Positions 45,601-54,650 of a stretch of DNA of 64,000 bases are shown here, piece after piece (positions within the stretch are counted from its first letter, which is position 1; the number at the start of each line of letters is the position of its first letter). The stretch covers positions 1,488,001 through 1,552,000 of the forward strand of contig NZ_CP122379.1 in the NCBI RefSeq assembly GCF_029814825.1, given 5' to 3'. The notes under the pieces were generated by a model. The model was not told where the DNA came from and made no database searches. It worked only from the letters and a program-made list of their open reading frames with translations. A program made the position numbers and the translations under genes. Source of the DNA: Aequorivita marisscotiae (GTDB lineage Bacteria; Bacteroidota; Bacteroidia; Flavobacteriales; Flavobacteriaceae).

Positions 45601-48600
45601 CGGCACGGGCACCATCCCCCCGAACCCGAACATCAGCGAGGGCTGTTACGACATCGTGACCCTGACCCTTATCGTGGACCCGCGCCCTGCGGACCTGGGC
45701 CCCTTTGAGATGGCGCTCTGCGATGATGAGCTGCAGGGCAGTACCCCGACCGATGAGATCTCCACTTTTGACCTTACCAGCCAGGACATCCTGGTGAGCG
45801 GCGGCGATCCCACCATTACGGTGGAGTGGTTTTTAAATCCGGCCGATGAGGCCGCGGGCATCCCGATCCCGAACCCGACCACCTTCCAGAACACGGCCAC
45901 CCCACAAACGGTGATAGGGCGTGCGACCTCGGAGTTTGGATGCAGTACATTGGTCACTTTAACATTAACGGTATTGCCGAACCCGAACCCGAACACGGCC
46001 CCGGACCCGTTGGAACTTTGTGACGACGACGACGACGGTATCGTTGGCGGATGGGACCTGACCCTTGCCGATAGCGATATCATAGCGGGGGAGCCAGACG
46101 TATCCGTGACCTATTACGAAGATATGGGCGATGCCATAGCGGGAATTCCGGGCACGGAGATAACGATGCCCTACACCAATATAATACCCTTTGTTCAAAC
46201 GGTATATGCCCGAGTAGAGAAGAACGTCCCCCCATCTACGGTAGGATGCTTTACTGTCGTTGAGTTAGAGCTCCACGTAATAGACCTTCCCGATATGCCC
46301 CTTATGCCGCCGTTCGCGGACCCCTTTATAGGTTGCGACGAGAGCGGCAGCGGTACGGCCATCTTCGACCTGACCCTTCAGGACGACGGTGTGCTTGGCA
46401 CCCAGAACGCTGCGGACTTTTTGCCCATTAGATATTATGAGCTTGAGGCCGATGCCGATGCGGGCAATGCCAACTTCATACCCAATCCGGCCACCTATAT
46501 AAGCGGGGGCGGCACAACGATCTGGGTACGCCTGGAGAGCCGCATCACCGGTTGTGCGAGGGTTACACCATTTGAACTGGAACTGGAACTGTTCCCAACC
46601 ATTGGTGCAGGAAACGATCTGTCCAAGTGCGATGATGAAATAAACGGCAGTACGCCTACCGACGGGCTATCCACGTTCGACCTTACGGTAAACACGCCCT
46701 TGATCACCCTTGGCGACCCGGGCCTTGATATATTTTACTACGCTTCGGCAGCAGATCAGGTAAACAACAACCCGATTGCAAACCCTGCGGCCTATCAGAA
46801 CGTGATCAGCCCACAGCAAGAAATATTCGTGACCGTCTACAGCGAGAACGGCTGTAGGGCGACCGGTAGCTTCTTTATCATCGTGGAGCCATTGCCGGTG
46901 GCGATATCGCCGGACCCATTTATCGCTTGCGATGCGAACAACGACGGTTTTGCACAGTTTGACCTGAGCACCCAGACCCCGATCATCACGGGGGGGGATC
47001 CGAACCTTTCGGTAACCTACCACCCAACGTTGACCGAGGCGCAGAACAACGGCATCCAATTGCCCAACCTGTACACCAACGACCAGATCTATCTCGACGT
47101 GCCGATCACCGATCCCGCGGACCCGGCCTATGGTACGGGCGGCGTTTGGGCACGGGTAACCTCTACGGCCAATGTCTGCGAGACCGTCGTGTCCTTTGCG
47201 CTGGAAGTGCATGCTTCCCCGGTGGCCACCGAGCCCGAGCCCTTTAGGAAGTGCGACGATGCGGTTGCCGATGGCTTCACCCTTTTCGATCTGACCGAAA
47301 AGGAGGCGGAGATATTGGGCACCTTGGACCCCAACGGATTTGACCTCTATTACTATGAGGACCTTGCCGATGCGCAATTGGCGGGCGACCTCGCGCTGAC
47401 CGCACCGGATTATTCAGCTGCCATCCAAAACGCGGCGGCGTATACCAATACCGCCAACCCACAGGATATTTACGTGCTTGTGGTAGGGAATGCCAACAGT
47501 AGCATCCCGCCGAACCCCAACGGGGCAGAGGGCTGTTACGATATTGTTACATTAACCTTGATAGTAGATCCAATTCCGCTGGACCTTGGGCCTTTTGAAA
47601 TGGTATTGTGCGACGACGAACTGCAGGGCAGTACCCCGACCGATGAAATCTCGACCTTCGATCTTACCACCCAGGACATTTTGGTCACCGGCGGCGACCT
47701 TACCTTAAGCGTACTTTGGTTCGAGACCCCGGCGGATGAAGCGGCGGGCAACCCGATCCCGAATCCGACAACGTACCAGAACTTTGCGACCCCGCAGACG
47801 GTGATCGGAAGAGTGACTTCAGAATTTGGCTGTTCCAATACAATTACCCTGACCCTAACGGTACTTCCAAACCCCAACGCGAACCCGGACCCGGAACCGA
47901 TCGTTATCTGTGATGACGATGATGACGGAATCGTGAGCACCTTCGATTTAACGGATCGCGATGTTGAGATATTAAATGGCGAGACGGACGTTACCATTTT
48001 CTATTACGAAACCATGCAAGCGGCGATTGATGCTGCACCAGGAACCGAAATTGTAAGCCCGTATACAAACATAGTACCTTACAACCAGATTGTGTTTGCC
48101 CGCGTTACCAACCAAGTACCGCCAGAGCAACTACCGTGTTATACTATTGTAGAGCTGGAACTTGTTGTAGTAGCCTTGCCAGATGCGCCAGACGCTACCT
48201 TCCAAGACCCACTCTTTGCCTGTGATGAAGACGGCGATGGCACAGCCATTTTCGACCTTACCGTGCAGAATGATGCAGTTTATGGCGTACAGGACCCGGC
48301 GGACTTTGAGCCGGTCACCTATTACGAGAGCCAAGCAGATGCGGACCTCGGTATCAATGAAATAGATCCAGCGGATGCCTTCCAGAGTTCCGGACAGACC
48401 ATCTGGGTCCGTTTGGAGAGCCTTGGAACGGGATGCGCGAGGGTAAGCTCCTTTGAGATAGAGATGGGCGACTTCCCGGGAACGGGTACTGCAGACGACC
48501 TGGTTCTTTGTGATGATGAAGTGAACGGCAGCACCAATGACGATGGTCTCTCAACCTTCGACCTGACGGTGAACACCCCTGTAATTACAGGAGGCGATCC

Positions 48601-51385
48601 CACGTTAACGGTGTACTATTACGCATCGCAGGACGACTTGGATAACGATATCCGTATAGCCAACCCTTCAGCGTACCAGAATATCATCAGCCCCCAGCAG
48701 GAGATTTTTGTGGGCATAAGCGGGCAGAACAGTTGTGGGGCGGCATTGAGTTTCTTTATAACCGTTAACCCGAACCCGGAGCCCGTGGAGCCTACCCCAT
48801 TGGTAGCCTGCGATGTGGACAACAACGGATATTCTTCTTTTGATTTGGAAAGTAAGACGGCAGAGATTCAAGGAGGCGATCCAACACTTATAATTACCTA
48901 CCACGAAAACCTATTGGATGCCAGAACGGGCAATTTTCCATTGGCCAGTCCGTATGAGAATATAGTTGCCTTTAACCAGACACTCTATGTACGTGCAGCA
49001 TACGATAGCCCACCAAATGGAACAGGATGTTACACGATTGTAACCTTGGAGCTACTGGTAAGAGAGTCTCCAGTAGTACCACAAGACCTACCAGATTTAG
49101 TAGCCTGTGACGACAGTGGTTTTGCGGAGTTCGACCTTACCCAGCAAGAAACCCTAATTTATGGCAACCAGTCTCCAGCAGACTATACCCTTACCTACCA
49201 CCTGAACCAAAATGATGCCAATACGGGACTGAACTTTATTGTACGGCCGGAAGCCTATACCAATATCAGCAACCCACAGACCATCTGGGTCCGTCTGGAC
49301 GACAACGCTACGGAATGCTATGCCGTTGGAAGCTTTGACCTGGTGGTGAACAGTGGCCTTCCGATAACCGATCCCACGCCATTGGAGTTATGTGATGATT
49401 TAGGTGAGGAAAACGATGGGATGACTGCTTTTGATCTTACCCAGAAAAACTCGGAGATAACCAACGGCGTGCTTACCCAGGGCGTAACCTACTTTTTAAC
49501 CGAAGAAGACGCGCAAAACAACGAAAACCGTATCGATCCCGATACCGCTTATGTGAATGTGGACCCCAATGGCAACCCTGTTAATCCGCAGGTGCTTTAC
49601 GTACGCGTGGAGGACGGCAACAGTGCCTGTGTTTCCTTTACCACCCTTACCATAAGGGTGATCAGCAATCCGAACCCGGTAACGCCGGACCCTATCGTAC
49701 TGTGCGACTATAATGTAATAGTACCCCCGGGGCCCTATGACGAAGTGGAGCTGTTCGACCTTACGGTCCGCGAGGCACAGATACGCAACGGGAACAACTG
49801 GACCCTGGATTATTATGAGAGCTATGGCGATGCGGTAACGCAAACGGATGCCATTCCGGCAGCGGATGTTACCGCCTACCAGAACACGGGCAATCCACAG
49901 GTTGTGTACGTACGCGCCACGAGCCCTACGACAGGCTGTTTTGAGATAGTGGAACTGGAATTGATTGTGGAGCCATTGCCGGACGACAGTGCGACAGTGG
50001 AACCTTATGTGTACTGTTCGACCGATGGCACCGAGATAGGGGTCTTTGACCTTACCACCAAGATCGGCGAGATATTGGGCGGCCAGCCGGCCCCGCCGAT
50101 GGAGGTGAGCTTTTACCTGACCGCGATCGATGCTGAGAACAGCACCAATGCCATCACCAATGTTACGGGCCACCGCAATATGGATGCGGGCAACAACCCG
50201 ATAAACCCACAGACCATCTTCACGGGCATCACCAATACCGAGACCGGATGCTATATCGGCGGGGTGCAGAGCTTTGAGTTGATCGTCCAGCCGGGAGCCG
50301 TTGCGGTAGCGCCTGCGGAACCCTTTGTGATATGCGACAACCTGATGCCCAGCGACGGCTTTGCTGAGTTTGACCTGGAAGATATGAGCGACCAACAGGT
50401 CGTTGACCTTCGCGCGGGGATCTTGGCTGGGCAGGACCCGGCGGACTTCGGCATTACCTTCCACGAGACATTGGAGGGCGCTGAGGCGGGCACGGGGGCC
50501 ATTGTGTTCCCGTACGTGAACATCATCAACCCGCAGCGCATTTATGTGCGCGTGACCAACCAGACGAACATCTATGAGCCGAGCTGTTATTCTGTAGTGG
50601 AAATGATATTGAAGGTAGAGCAGCTTCCCGATGTGGTGCTGGCCGACCAATACCGTCTCTGCGTGGACGGGAACGGCAACCCGATAGCGGCTGAGGAGGG
50701 CGGGCCCTCGCCACCGGTCATAGACACGGGCCTTGACCCGGCGCTCTTTACCTTCCAATGGGAGCTTGACGGGGTGATCGTCGCGGGGCAGACGGGCCCA
50801 TCGATCATAGCGCTGGTACCGGGCACCTATACGGTGACCATCACCGAACTGTCCTCTGGCTGCCAGAGCACGGCCACCACCACGGTGATCGTTTCCTCGC
50901 CGCCCGAGACCTATGGGGCGGTCCTTGTGAACGGCGCCTTTGCGGAGGACCACACCATCGAGGTGACCGCCACCGGGCAGGGGACCTACCAGTACCAATT
51001 GGACGACGGCCCCTTCCAGGACAGCAACATATTCGAGGACGTGTCCCCGGGCAACCATACGATAACCATCCGTGATGCCAACGGCTGTGGCAGCGTGACC
51101 TTCGATGTGGGGGTCATAGACTACCCGCTGTACTTTACCCCCAACGGGGACGGCTACCACGACACCTGGAACATCATCGGCATAGCCAGTGGCGACCCTA
51201 CGGCAAAAATATATATCTTTGACCGCTTCGGAAAACTGCTCAAGCAGCTCAGCCCGTTGGGCCAGGGCTGGGACGGTACCTTCGGGGGCAGGCCCATGCC
51301 ATCGAGCGATTACTGGTTCCGAGTGGAGTACACCGAGAACGAGATCCCAAAGGAATTCAAAGGACATTTTACCCTAAAACGATAA
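42602..51385 (+). CDS. Giant repeat surface protein with T9SS type B sorting domain
   Basis: 2927 residues. The signal peptide ends at FAQ near residue 26. Residues about 35-270 are a beta-sandwich of gliding-type secreted proteins; an Ig-like domain (DLGPDVETCNGGSVVLDADTG) follows at about 335-420. From about 420 to 2680 there are about 22 modules of roughly 105 residues, each with the pattern (x)CDDDxDGxxxFDLT ... DPxxxxTYHxxxxDA ... Y.N...PQT(I/L)(Y/W)VRV ... C. The C-terminus (FTPNGDGYHDTWNI ... IFDRFGKLLKQL ... PSSDYWFRVEY ... FKGHFTLKR) is a T9SS type B signal. It is an outer-surface adhesin- or gliding-type protein; receptor unknown. GC content rises sharply after 44410, and there is a super-repeat at 45035-48808. 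Terminator follows. Confidence 0.92.
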   Translation: MKKNYSPSILYFIFLVFMLPLSGFAQGPGSLFVNAGADVVVDCTTGCTDLTATFLETFDTSGSTYTVSSIPFVPPFPFNGLANPLNPDIDDAWSPVDNLPFDFCFFGNTETQFQIGSNGVVRFDVDPGDTGGGSNAWSFDANIPNNFEEALGEANILLPVHDMDPTESNSEEIGYEVIGAYPNRVLVVSYYEVPMYSFSCNNLLATQMAVFYEFSNVIEMYVLNKPSCPSWNDGNAAMGIQNNAGTIGYVPPGRNTSDSPWTTTDEAWQFSPSGTPTYVFEWLDPAGNVISTNPTINVCPSGTEIYTARVTYTNSCNGDVVVLEDEVEVSLQANFTVDLGPDVETCNGGSVVLDADTGIPTVTYEWFLNGVLIPGATNPTYTVNAPNSGTYTVEATDNGCTVADSVDINFYEQPVIANQPQDLAICDDGTTPPIFDLTQNDNVVRGGQNPLFNITYHHSQLDAINDANEIVPANAYLLVGTSEIIWVRIEDQSGTCFAIDFFEIFYSSATATQPASPHRVCDIGLDGAEDLNLNNVFDAVILGTQDPTEFTVTYHDNPADAIAGINALPQPYTVTGSVFIFARVTNNTSSGCFATTQFNLILTPQPTANPPVDLYQCDDGTTAGVFNLTDNDANILGAQDPAQFTIKYYQSYQDSFDDTNEILGGVHIIVPPSPQTIYARIEDNSGSCFDLTDFEIYFSRAIAGLVPATASYCDSDGDGGEFVDLATEFNSLVLDGEPSSRYNITYHGSQADADNDANPHPNPYFVTAPGETVYIRLENRHDASCFDTRRSIDLIIDTPPTVNAAPENLVECDVNNDGFAAFDLTQQDLVITLGDPTLTVTYHGTLLDAQNGVLPLPNPYVNDQIYLDAPITDPLDPNYGTGGVWARVSSSTNSCTVVVPFALEVRFSPVGTEPAEPLRLCDDATADGFTFFDLTVVAAEVLGTLDPSGFDLYYYESLLDATIAGDNAMDAPDFSQAIPDPTNFLNSTNPQDIYILIVGNGTGTIPPNPNISEGCYDIVTLTLIVDPRPADLGPFEMALCDDELQGSTPTDEISTFDLTSQDILVSGGDPTITVEWFLNPADEAAGIPIPNPTTFQNTATPQTVIGRATSEFGCSTLVTLTLTVLPNPNPNTAPDPLELCDDDDDGIVGGWDLTLADSDIIAGEPDVSVTYYEDMGDAIAGIPGTEITMPYTNIIPFVQTVYARVEKNVPPSTVGCFTVVELELHVIDLPDMPLMPPFADPFIGCDESGSGTAIFDLTLQDDGVLGTQNAADFLPIRYYELEADADAGNANFIPNPATYISGGGTTIWVRLESRITGCARVTPFELELELFPTIGAGNDLSKCDDEINGSTPTDGLSTFDLTVNTPLITLGDPGLDIFYYASAADQVNNNPIANPAAYQNVISPQQEIFVTVYSENGCRATGSFFIIVEPLPVAISPDPFIACDANNDGFAQFDLSTQTPIITGGDPNLSVTYHPTLTEAQNNGIQLPNLYTNDQIYLDVPITDPADPAYGTGGVWARVTSTANVCETVVSFALEVHASPVATEPEPFRKCDDAVADGFTLFDLTEKEAEILGTLDPNGFDLYYYEDLADAQLAGDLALTAPDYSAAIQNAAAYTNTANPQDIYVLVVGNANSSIPPNPNGAEGCYDIVTLTLIVDPIPLDLGPFEMVLCDDELQGSTPTDEISTFDLTTQDILVTGGDLTLSVLWFETPADEAAGNPIPNPTTYQNFATPQTVIGRVTSEFGCSNTITLTLTVLPNPNANPDPEPIVICDDDDDGIVSTFDLTDRDVEILNGETDVTIFYYETMQAAIDAAPGTEIVSPYTNIVPYNQIVFARVTNQVPPEQLPCYTIVELELVVVALPDAPDATFQDPLFACDEDGDGTAIFDLTVQNDAVYGVQDPADFEPVTYYESQADADLGINEIDPADAFQSSGQTIWVRLESLGTGCARVSSFEIEMGDFPGTGTADDLVLCDDEVNGSTNDDGLSTFDLTVNTPVITGGDPTLTVYYYASQDDLDNDIRIANPSAYQNIISPQQEIFVGISGQNSCGAALSFFITVNPNPEPVEPTPLVACDVDNNGYSSFDLESKTAEIQGGDPTLIITYHENLLDARTGNFPLASPYENIVAFNQTLYVRAAYDSPPNGTGCYTIVTLELLVRESPVVPQDLPDLVACDDSGFAEFDLTQQETLIYGNQSPADYTLTYHLNQNDANTGLNFIVRPEAYTNISNPQTIWVRLDDNATECYAVGSFDLVVNSGLPITDPTPLELCDDLGEENDGMTAFDLTQKNSEITNGVLTQGVTYFLTEEDAQNNENRIDPDTAYVNVDPNGNPVNPQVLYVRVEDGNSACVSFTTLTIRVISNPNPVTPDPIVLCDYNVIVPPGPYDEVELFDLTVREAQIRNGNNWTLDYYESYGDAVTQTDAIPAADVTAYQNTGNPQVVYVRATSPTTGCFEIVELELIVEPLPDDSATVEPYVYCSTDGTEIGVFDLTTKIGEILGGQPAPPMEVSFYLTAIDAENSTNAITNVTGHRNMDAGNNPINPQTIFTGITNTETGCYIGGVQSFELIVQPGAVAVAPAEPFVICDNLMPSDGFAEFDLEDMSDQQVVDLRAGILAGQDPADFGITFHETLEGAEAGTGAIVFPYVNIINPQRIYVRVTNQTNIYEPSCYSVVEMILKVEQLPDVVLADQYRLCVDGNGNPIAAEEGGPSPPVIDTGLDPALFTFQWELDGVIVAGQTGPSIIALVPGTYTVTITELSSGCQSTATTTVIVSSPPETYGAVLVNGAFAEDHTIEVTATGQGTYQYQLDDGPFQDSNIFEDVSPGNHTITIRDANGCGSVTFDVGVIDYPLYFTPNGDGYHDTWNIIGIASGDPTAKIYIFDRFGKLLKQLSPLGQGWDGTFGGRPMPSSDYWFRVEYTENEIPKEFKGHFTLKR
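45035..46927 (+). repeat. Super-repeat unit 1 (six modules, 631 residues)
   Basis: Modules in order by their opening: CDVNNDGF, CDDATADGF, CDDELQGSTPTDE, CDDDDDGI, CDESGSGTAIFD, CDDEINGSTPTDG. The same six recur in the same order in unit 2, and the first opening Cys codons lie 1893 bp apart (45035 and 46928). Confidence 0.85.
46928..48808 (+). repeat. Super-repeat unit 2 (six modules, 627 residues)
   Basis: Modules open with CDANNDGF, CDDAVADGF, CDDELQGSTPTDE, CDDDDDGI, CDEDGDGTAIFD, CDDEVNGSTNDDG and are close to unit 1 module by module. A third copy begins at 48809 (CDVDNNGY) but soon diverges. Confidence 0.85.
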
Positions 51386-51411
51386 ATAGAAATTAATCAG
51401 TAATAAAAAAG

Positions 51412-51441
51412 AAACCCCACATTTTTGTGGGGTTTTTTGTT
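51412..51441 (+). terminator. Terminator of the giant gene
   Basis: AAACCCCACA-TTTT-TGTGGGGTTT, ten pairs, with a T-run after it. It starts 27 bp after the stop codon. Confidence 0.85.
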
Positions 51442-51561
51442 TTATAGTATTGAAAACACTCAAAATACCTTAGAATCTATAGATGATTATTGATAAGAGT
51501 TATTATAGAAATTTTTAAATTAAGTTTAGGTCAAGATTGAAGGAGGGGCATTCATTCAGAA

Positions 51562-51918
51562 TTATGTTTTTGTCAACCATTCTTTTTGCCTTTTTTTGAT
51601 TTTTATTAAAATCACTCCGTTTTTTACATCATTGCCATATAAATACTTGGCGCCTAAATCATCTTTTTTAAAGACTGCATAAATTGAATCAATATCTTCT
51701 TTATATAAATTCAATTTACATTTTTTTAAGGACTCGTACGTTATGAGTTCACCGTTTAAAACCAACGAAGGTCTGCCGTTAATAAGGCCGGCTCGCTTCA
51801 AATTTTTTATATGTTCAATGAGAAAAGTTTTGTCCGGATTATTATCATTTAAAAGATATGGACTGTTGTTGCAACTCAAAAAAGTTAATAGAATAAAAAC
51901 AAAGCTTAGCTTCTTCAT
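51562..51918 (-). CDS. Small lipoprotein of unknown function
   Basis: 118 residues. The lipobox is TFLSC with Cys16. The mature part is basic at both ends and carries a segment YGNDVKNGVILIKIKK, similar to the plug strand NGVILITTK of TonB receptors or carboxypeptidase-like domains, so it may be a small beta-domain envelope protein that has lost its larger partner. No other motif. It is 38 bp downstream of the FadL-like gene on the same strand. Confidence 0.68.
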   Translation of the reverse strand: MKKLSFVFILLTFLSCNNSPYLLNDNNPDKTFLIEHIKNLKRAGLINGRPSLVLNGELITYESLKKCKLNLYKEDIDSIYAVFKKDDLGAKYLYGNDVKNGVILIKIKKRQKEWLTKT

Positions 51919-51955
51919 AAGGTGCTAACATTTTAGCTTAAAATTCAACATAGAT

Positions 51956-53476
51956 TTAAAAATTAAAGCCAAGGGACAAAACGAAATTGTTGTAAACCGA
52001 ATTAATTTCAGCAGTATCGGTTAAACCAATTGAATATAATTGCTGATTTCTTTTTTGTTCAGAACGCGAGTAGGCGAGATCGCCTGTAAAGCTTCCAAAA
52101 TTATATCCCGCTCCTAAGGAGAAACCGAATACATCACCCAAAATTTCAGTATTTTTGTACGGGCTTTCTTCGTAATGAATACCACCCCGCAAACTTAACT
52201 GATTAACGCGATATTCGCCACCAGCTCTGTATTCAGACGTTGCTTTTAGGGTGTTCTCAACAGTATTGTTTAAATCTCTAAAAAACGAATCGTGCGTAGG
52301 ACTATATTTAATAGATCCATAGTCCTTAAAGGAATAATCGAAACTAATTAAGCCGTTTTGACCAAAAATATACGCAGCACTTGCCGTGGCCTTCGCAGGG
52401 GTTTTTAAAGTATAATCTTCAAATACATTTATTACTCTAGGATTAATAATTTGAGTGGTGGATTGTCCTTCAAAAACACGGCGACTTTCGAGGTATTGAG
52501 TAGTTTCTTCCGAAATTTGATACCACGTAGGAGTGTCAAAACTCAACCCCAAACGCAGATTGTTTGCTACTTTTGCAATGGCCCCAAATTGTGCAGAAAT
52601 TCCAGCGCCATTTACCGTTAAGTTATTTTCAAAGCCAATGCTATTAATTGTTGAACCGCTATTATTGTTGGTTTCCAATAAAAACGAACTTTGATTAAAA
52701 AAGATTGTATGCGTATTTACATTCACCCCAAAATATAAATGGTCGGTAATTTGAGATGCGAGATTGACTGTAAATTTACTGTTATAACCTTCTGATAGAT
52801 AGGCGTATTGCTGTTTAAAACTGCCATTTGCAATATTAGACACATAATCTGTATTGGAAGGATTATTGGGGTCTACGGCATCAAAAAGATATGCCTGATA
52901 CCCAAGAAATGCATTTTGGGCGGTAGTCCCTTTAGATTCTCCCAAATATTGGTAAAGGCTAGAAATTGTTTCAATACCCTGCAATTGTAATAAGTTTAAG
53001 GGGAGTCCTTGTGCTTGTTGTAAGAAAAAATCGCCTATAGACGTATTGCCAGTTCCCTCAATATACAATTGGTTTTCGAAGTTTTTAGATATGTTATAAT
53101 TGAAACCAATGGCCAACTTTTTAAAATCTGATTCTTCGTTTGAATTATTAATTATAAAAACACCGCCTAACTGATTTAACTGGAAATTATTAGCTAAACT
53201 TTTTGTGTTGTTGTTGAAATAATTAGATTCATTTTTAATATCGAATAAAGAAGCTGAAAAAGTAAGTGAAGAATTGAGAAATACCGCGCTTCCGGCCGGA
53301 TTTACGTCAAGTGCCGAAAAATCGCCACCCAATGCTCCCATCGCACCACTTAGTGCGGTATAGCGGGCGGTGCCAATATTTTCCCCAGTACTGTATCGCA
53401 AACCGTCGGTTATGTTTTGGGCATTAGAAAATGCCACTGTAAAAATAGTTGCCAATAAAATGGAAATTCTTTTCAT
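51956..53476 (-). CDS. OmpP1/FadL/TodX-family outer membrane protein
   Basis: 506 residues. The signal ends at SNAQN (about residue 20). The first mature part (LRYSTGENIGTARYTALSGAMGALGGDFSALDVNPAGSAVF) is the N-terminal hatch of Bacteroidota FadL-like proteins with the NPAG motif. The rest alternates strands of a 14-stranded barrel and ends in FVLSLGFNF with terminal Phe. Passive transport of hydrophobic compounds, such as fatty acids or hydrocarbons, is the usual role; the substrate is unknown here. It lies about 110 bp from the preceding lipoprotein gene, in the same direction. Confidence 0.9.
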   Translation of the reverse strand: MKRISILLATIFTVAFSNAQNITDGLRYSTGENIGTARYTALSGAMGALGGDFSALDVNPAGSAVFLNSSLTFSASLFDIKNESNYFNNNTKSLANNFQLNQLGGVFIINNSNEESDFKKLAIGFNYNISKNFENQLYIEGTGNTSIGDFFLQQAQGLPLNLLQLQGIETISSLYQYLGESKGTTAQNAFLGYQAYLFDAVDPNNPSNTDYVSNIANGSFKQQYAYLSEGYNSKFTVNLASQITDHLYFGVNVNTHTIFFNQSSFLLETNNNSGSTINSIGFENNLTVNGAGISAQFGAIAKVANNLRLGLSFDTPTWYQISEETTQYLESRRVFEGQSTTQIINPRVINVFEDYTLKTPAKATASAAYIFGQNGLISFDYSFKDYGSIKYSPTHDSFFRDLNNTVENTLKATSEYRAGGEYRVNQLSLRGGIHYEESPYKNTEILGDVFGFSLGAGYNFGSFTGDLAYSRSEQKRNQQLYSIGLTDTAEINSVYNNFVLSLGFNF

Positions 53477-53587
53477 TTAATAAGTTCTTTTAAATAATTA
53501 TGCCCAAAGCTATCATTTCGAATTATTGAGAAATGGCCAATGGGCACAAAGTTGATTTTTTGTAAATATAAAATTATATTATAGCTG

Positions 53588-54634
53588 TTAACCACGTCCT
53601 CCTCGGCCGCTGCTACTACTTCGTCCGCCGCTACTTGAGCGAACACTGCTACCGCTGGAACGTCTGTTACTGCCGGAACTTCTGATAGTGCTATTGCTAT
53701 TGCTCCTTGTAGGAGAAGAATATGTACTATTTCTGGTGCTATTATTACGTGTAGGTTGTGAGCTGCTATTATTTCTAATTCGTGAGTTAGATCGGGTATT
53801 TCTAATTGTATTATTAGAATTGCTGCGTGTGTTTCGCACCGTACTACGTGTGTTTCGCGTAGTTGTATTATTGGCGCGTACATTATTTCTGTTTACACGT
53901 CTAGAAAGTTCAGACCGACTATAGGAGCTTCTGCTTGTAGCATTGTTAGATCTACCGCGGGTACTGGTTCTGGTGTAATCTGTGTTTCTTCTACCTCGAT
54001 TATACGACACGTTATTATAGTGCGAATTGTAATAATAATTGGAATTGTAATAGTGGTGCGAATTGTAAAATCCGTAACCGTAATAAGGATAACCATAGCC
54101 GTAACCATAGCCGTAATATGGGTAGCCCCATCCAAAACTCATGCCCCAATACGGAGTGTAGTAATTATAATATGGGTAGCTCCAATATCCCCCATACCAG
54201 TAAGGTCTATGGTAAAATCCATACCCATAACCACCATAATTATAAACGTTTACGGTAATATCTTCAGAATTACTCCCCCATGGGCCGTAACCTTCGTCCT
54301 GATAATTTTCTTCAATTATAATGTTTCCATCCTCATCTAATCTTTCAGAGGTGGAATAAGCATCAATATCTGTAAAAATAGCGCCGTCTTCTGGGAGATC
54401 AGAATAGGCTTCAGATTTACTTCTAAAATATTGCTGGTAGTAGTTCGCTTTGTCGCTATCGGAACCGTTATCGCTGTATTCTTCTTCTGAATATGAATTA
54501 TTTGAAGAAGAATAAATACCATCATTTTGATTGTAACCTTTGTTATACGTTCCACAAGACGTTAGCATGAAGACGAAAACGCCTATAAATGCTAAAGGAA
54601 TGAAACGTTTTATATTTGTATTATTGGTGTACAT
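53588..54634 (-). CDS. Lipoprotein with aromatic YG-rich and basic SRN-rich regions
   Basis: About 348 residues from the ATG at 54634 (MYTNNTNIKRF); ATGs 27-30 bases upstream are possible. The lipobox MLTSC gives Cys27. After an acidic, Ser-rich stretch (about 35-115), residues about 120-205 are very rich in Tyr, Gly, Trp, Pro and Phe (GYGYGYGYPYYGYGF). The last 150 residues are basic and rich in Arg, Ser, Asn and Thr with repeated NTRS and NNSTRN, closing in a Gly/Arg/Ser tail. Low-complexity, probably unstructured surface lipoprotein. Its promoter region overlaps that of the divergent proS. Confidence 0.75.
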   Translation of the reverse strand: MYTNNTNIKRFIPLAFIGVFVFMLTSCGTYNKGYNQNDGIYSSSNNSYSEEEYSDNGSDSDKANYYQQYFRSKSEAYSDLPEDGAIFTDIDAYSTSERLDEDGNIIIEENYQDEGYGPWGSNSEDITVNVYNYGGYGYGFYHRPYWYGGYWSYPYYNYYTPYWGMSFGWGYPYYGYGYGYGYPYYGYGFYNSHHYYNSNYYYNSHYNNVSYNRGRRNTDYTRTSTRGRSNNATSRSSYSRSELSRRVNRNNVRANNTTTRNTRSTVRNTRSNSNNTIRNTRSNSRIRNNSSSQPTRNNSTRNSTYSSPTRSNSNSTIRSSGSNRRSSGSSVRSSSGGRSSSSGRGGRG

Positions 54635-54650
54635 ATCTCTGGTAATTTTA

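Larger units (their letters stand above)
44411..51385 (+). other. GC-rich segment within the giant gene
   Basis: From about 44410 to the stop codon, the DNA is rich in GAC, AAC, CCC, CCG and GCG codons. Base counts by eye on sample 60-bp lines give about 60 percent G+C (for example 44881-44940: 37 of 60), whereas the first 1.8 kb of the gene and the flanking genes are near one third. AT-richer islands occur inside near 48000-48180 and 48830-49110. The reading frame is unbroken across the boundary. Confidence 0.75.

Noticed and set aside
45035..48808. Tandem repeats considered as a CRISPR-like array
   Set aside because: The repeat units are coding modules of about 315 bp with an unbroken reading frame and no identical short repeat with unique spacers.
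49496..51367. A 623-codon open frame on the minus strand inside the giant surface-protein gene
   Set aside because: It is antisense to an obviously real reading frame, and results from GC-rich third positions. The product has no signal peptide, domain or recognisable motif, and resembles the other antisense frames in the same GC-rich part.
53688..53924. Leu/Val-rich frame antisense to the basic tail of the YG-rich lipoprotein
   Set aside because: It is the mirror of Arg/Ser/Asn codons; low complexity explains the open frame.
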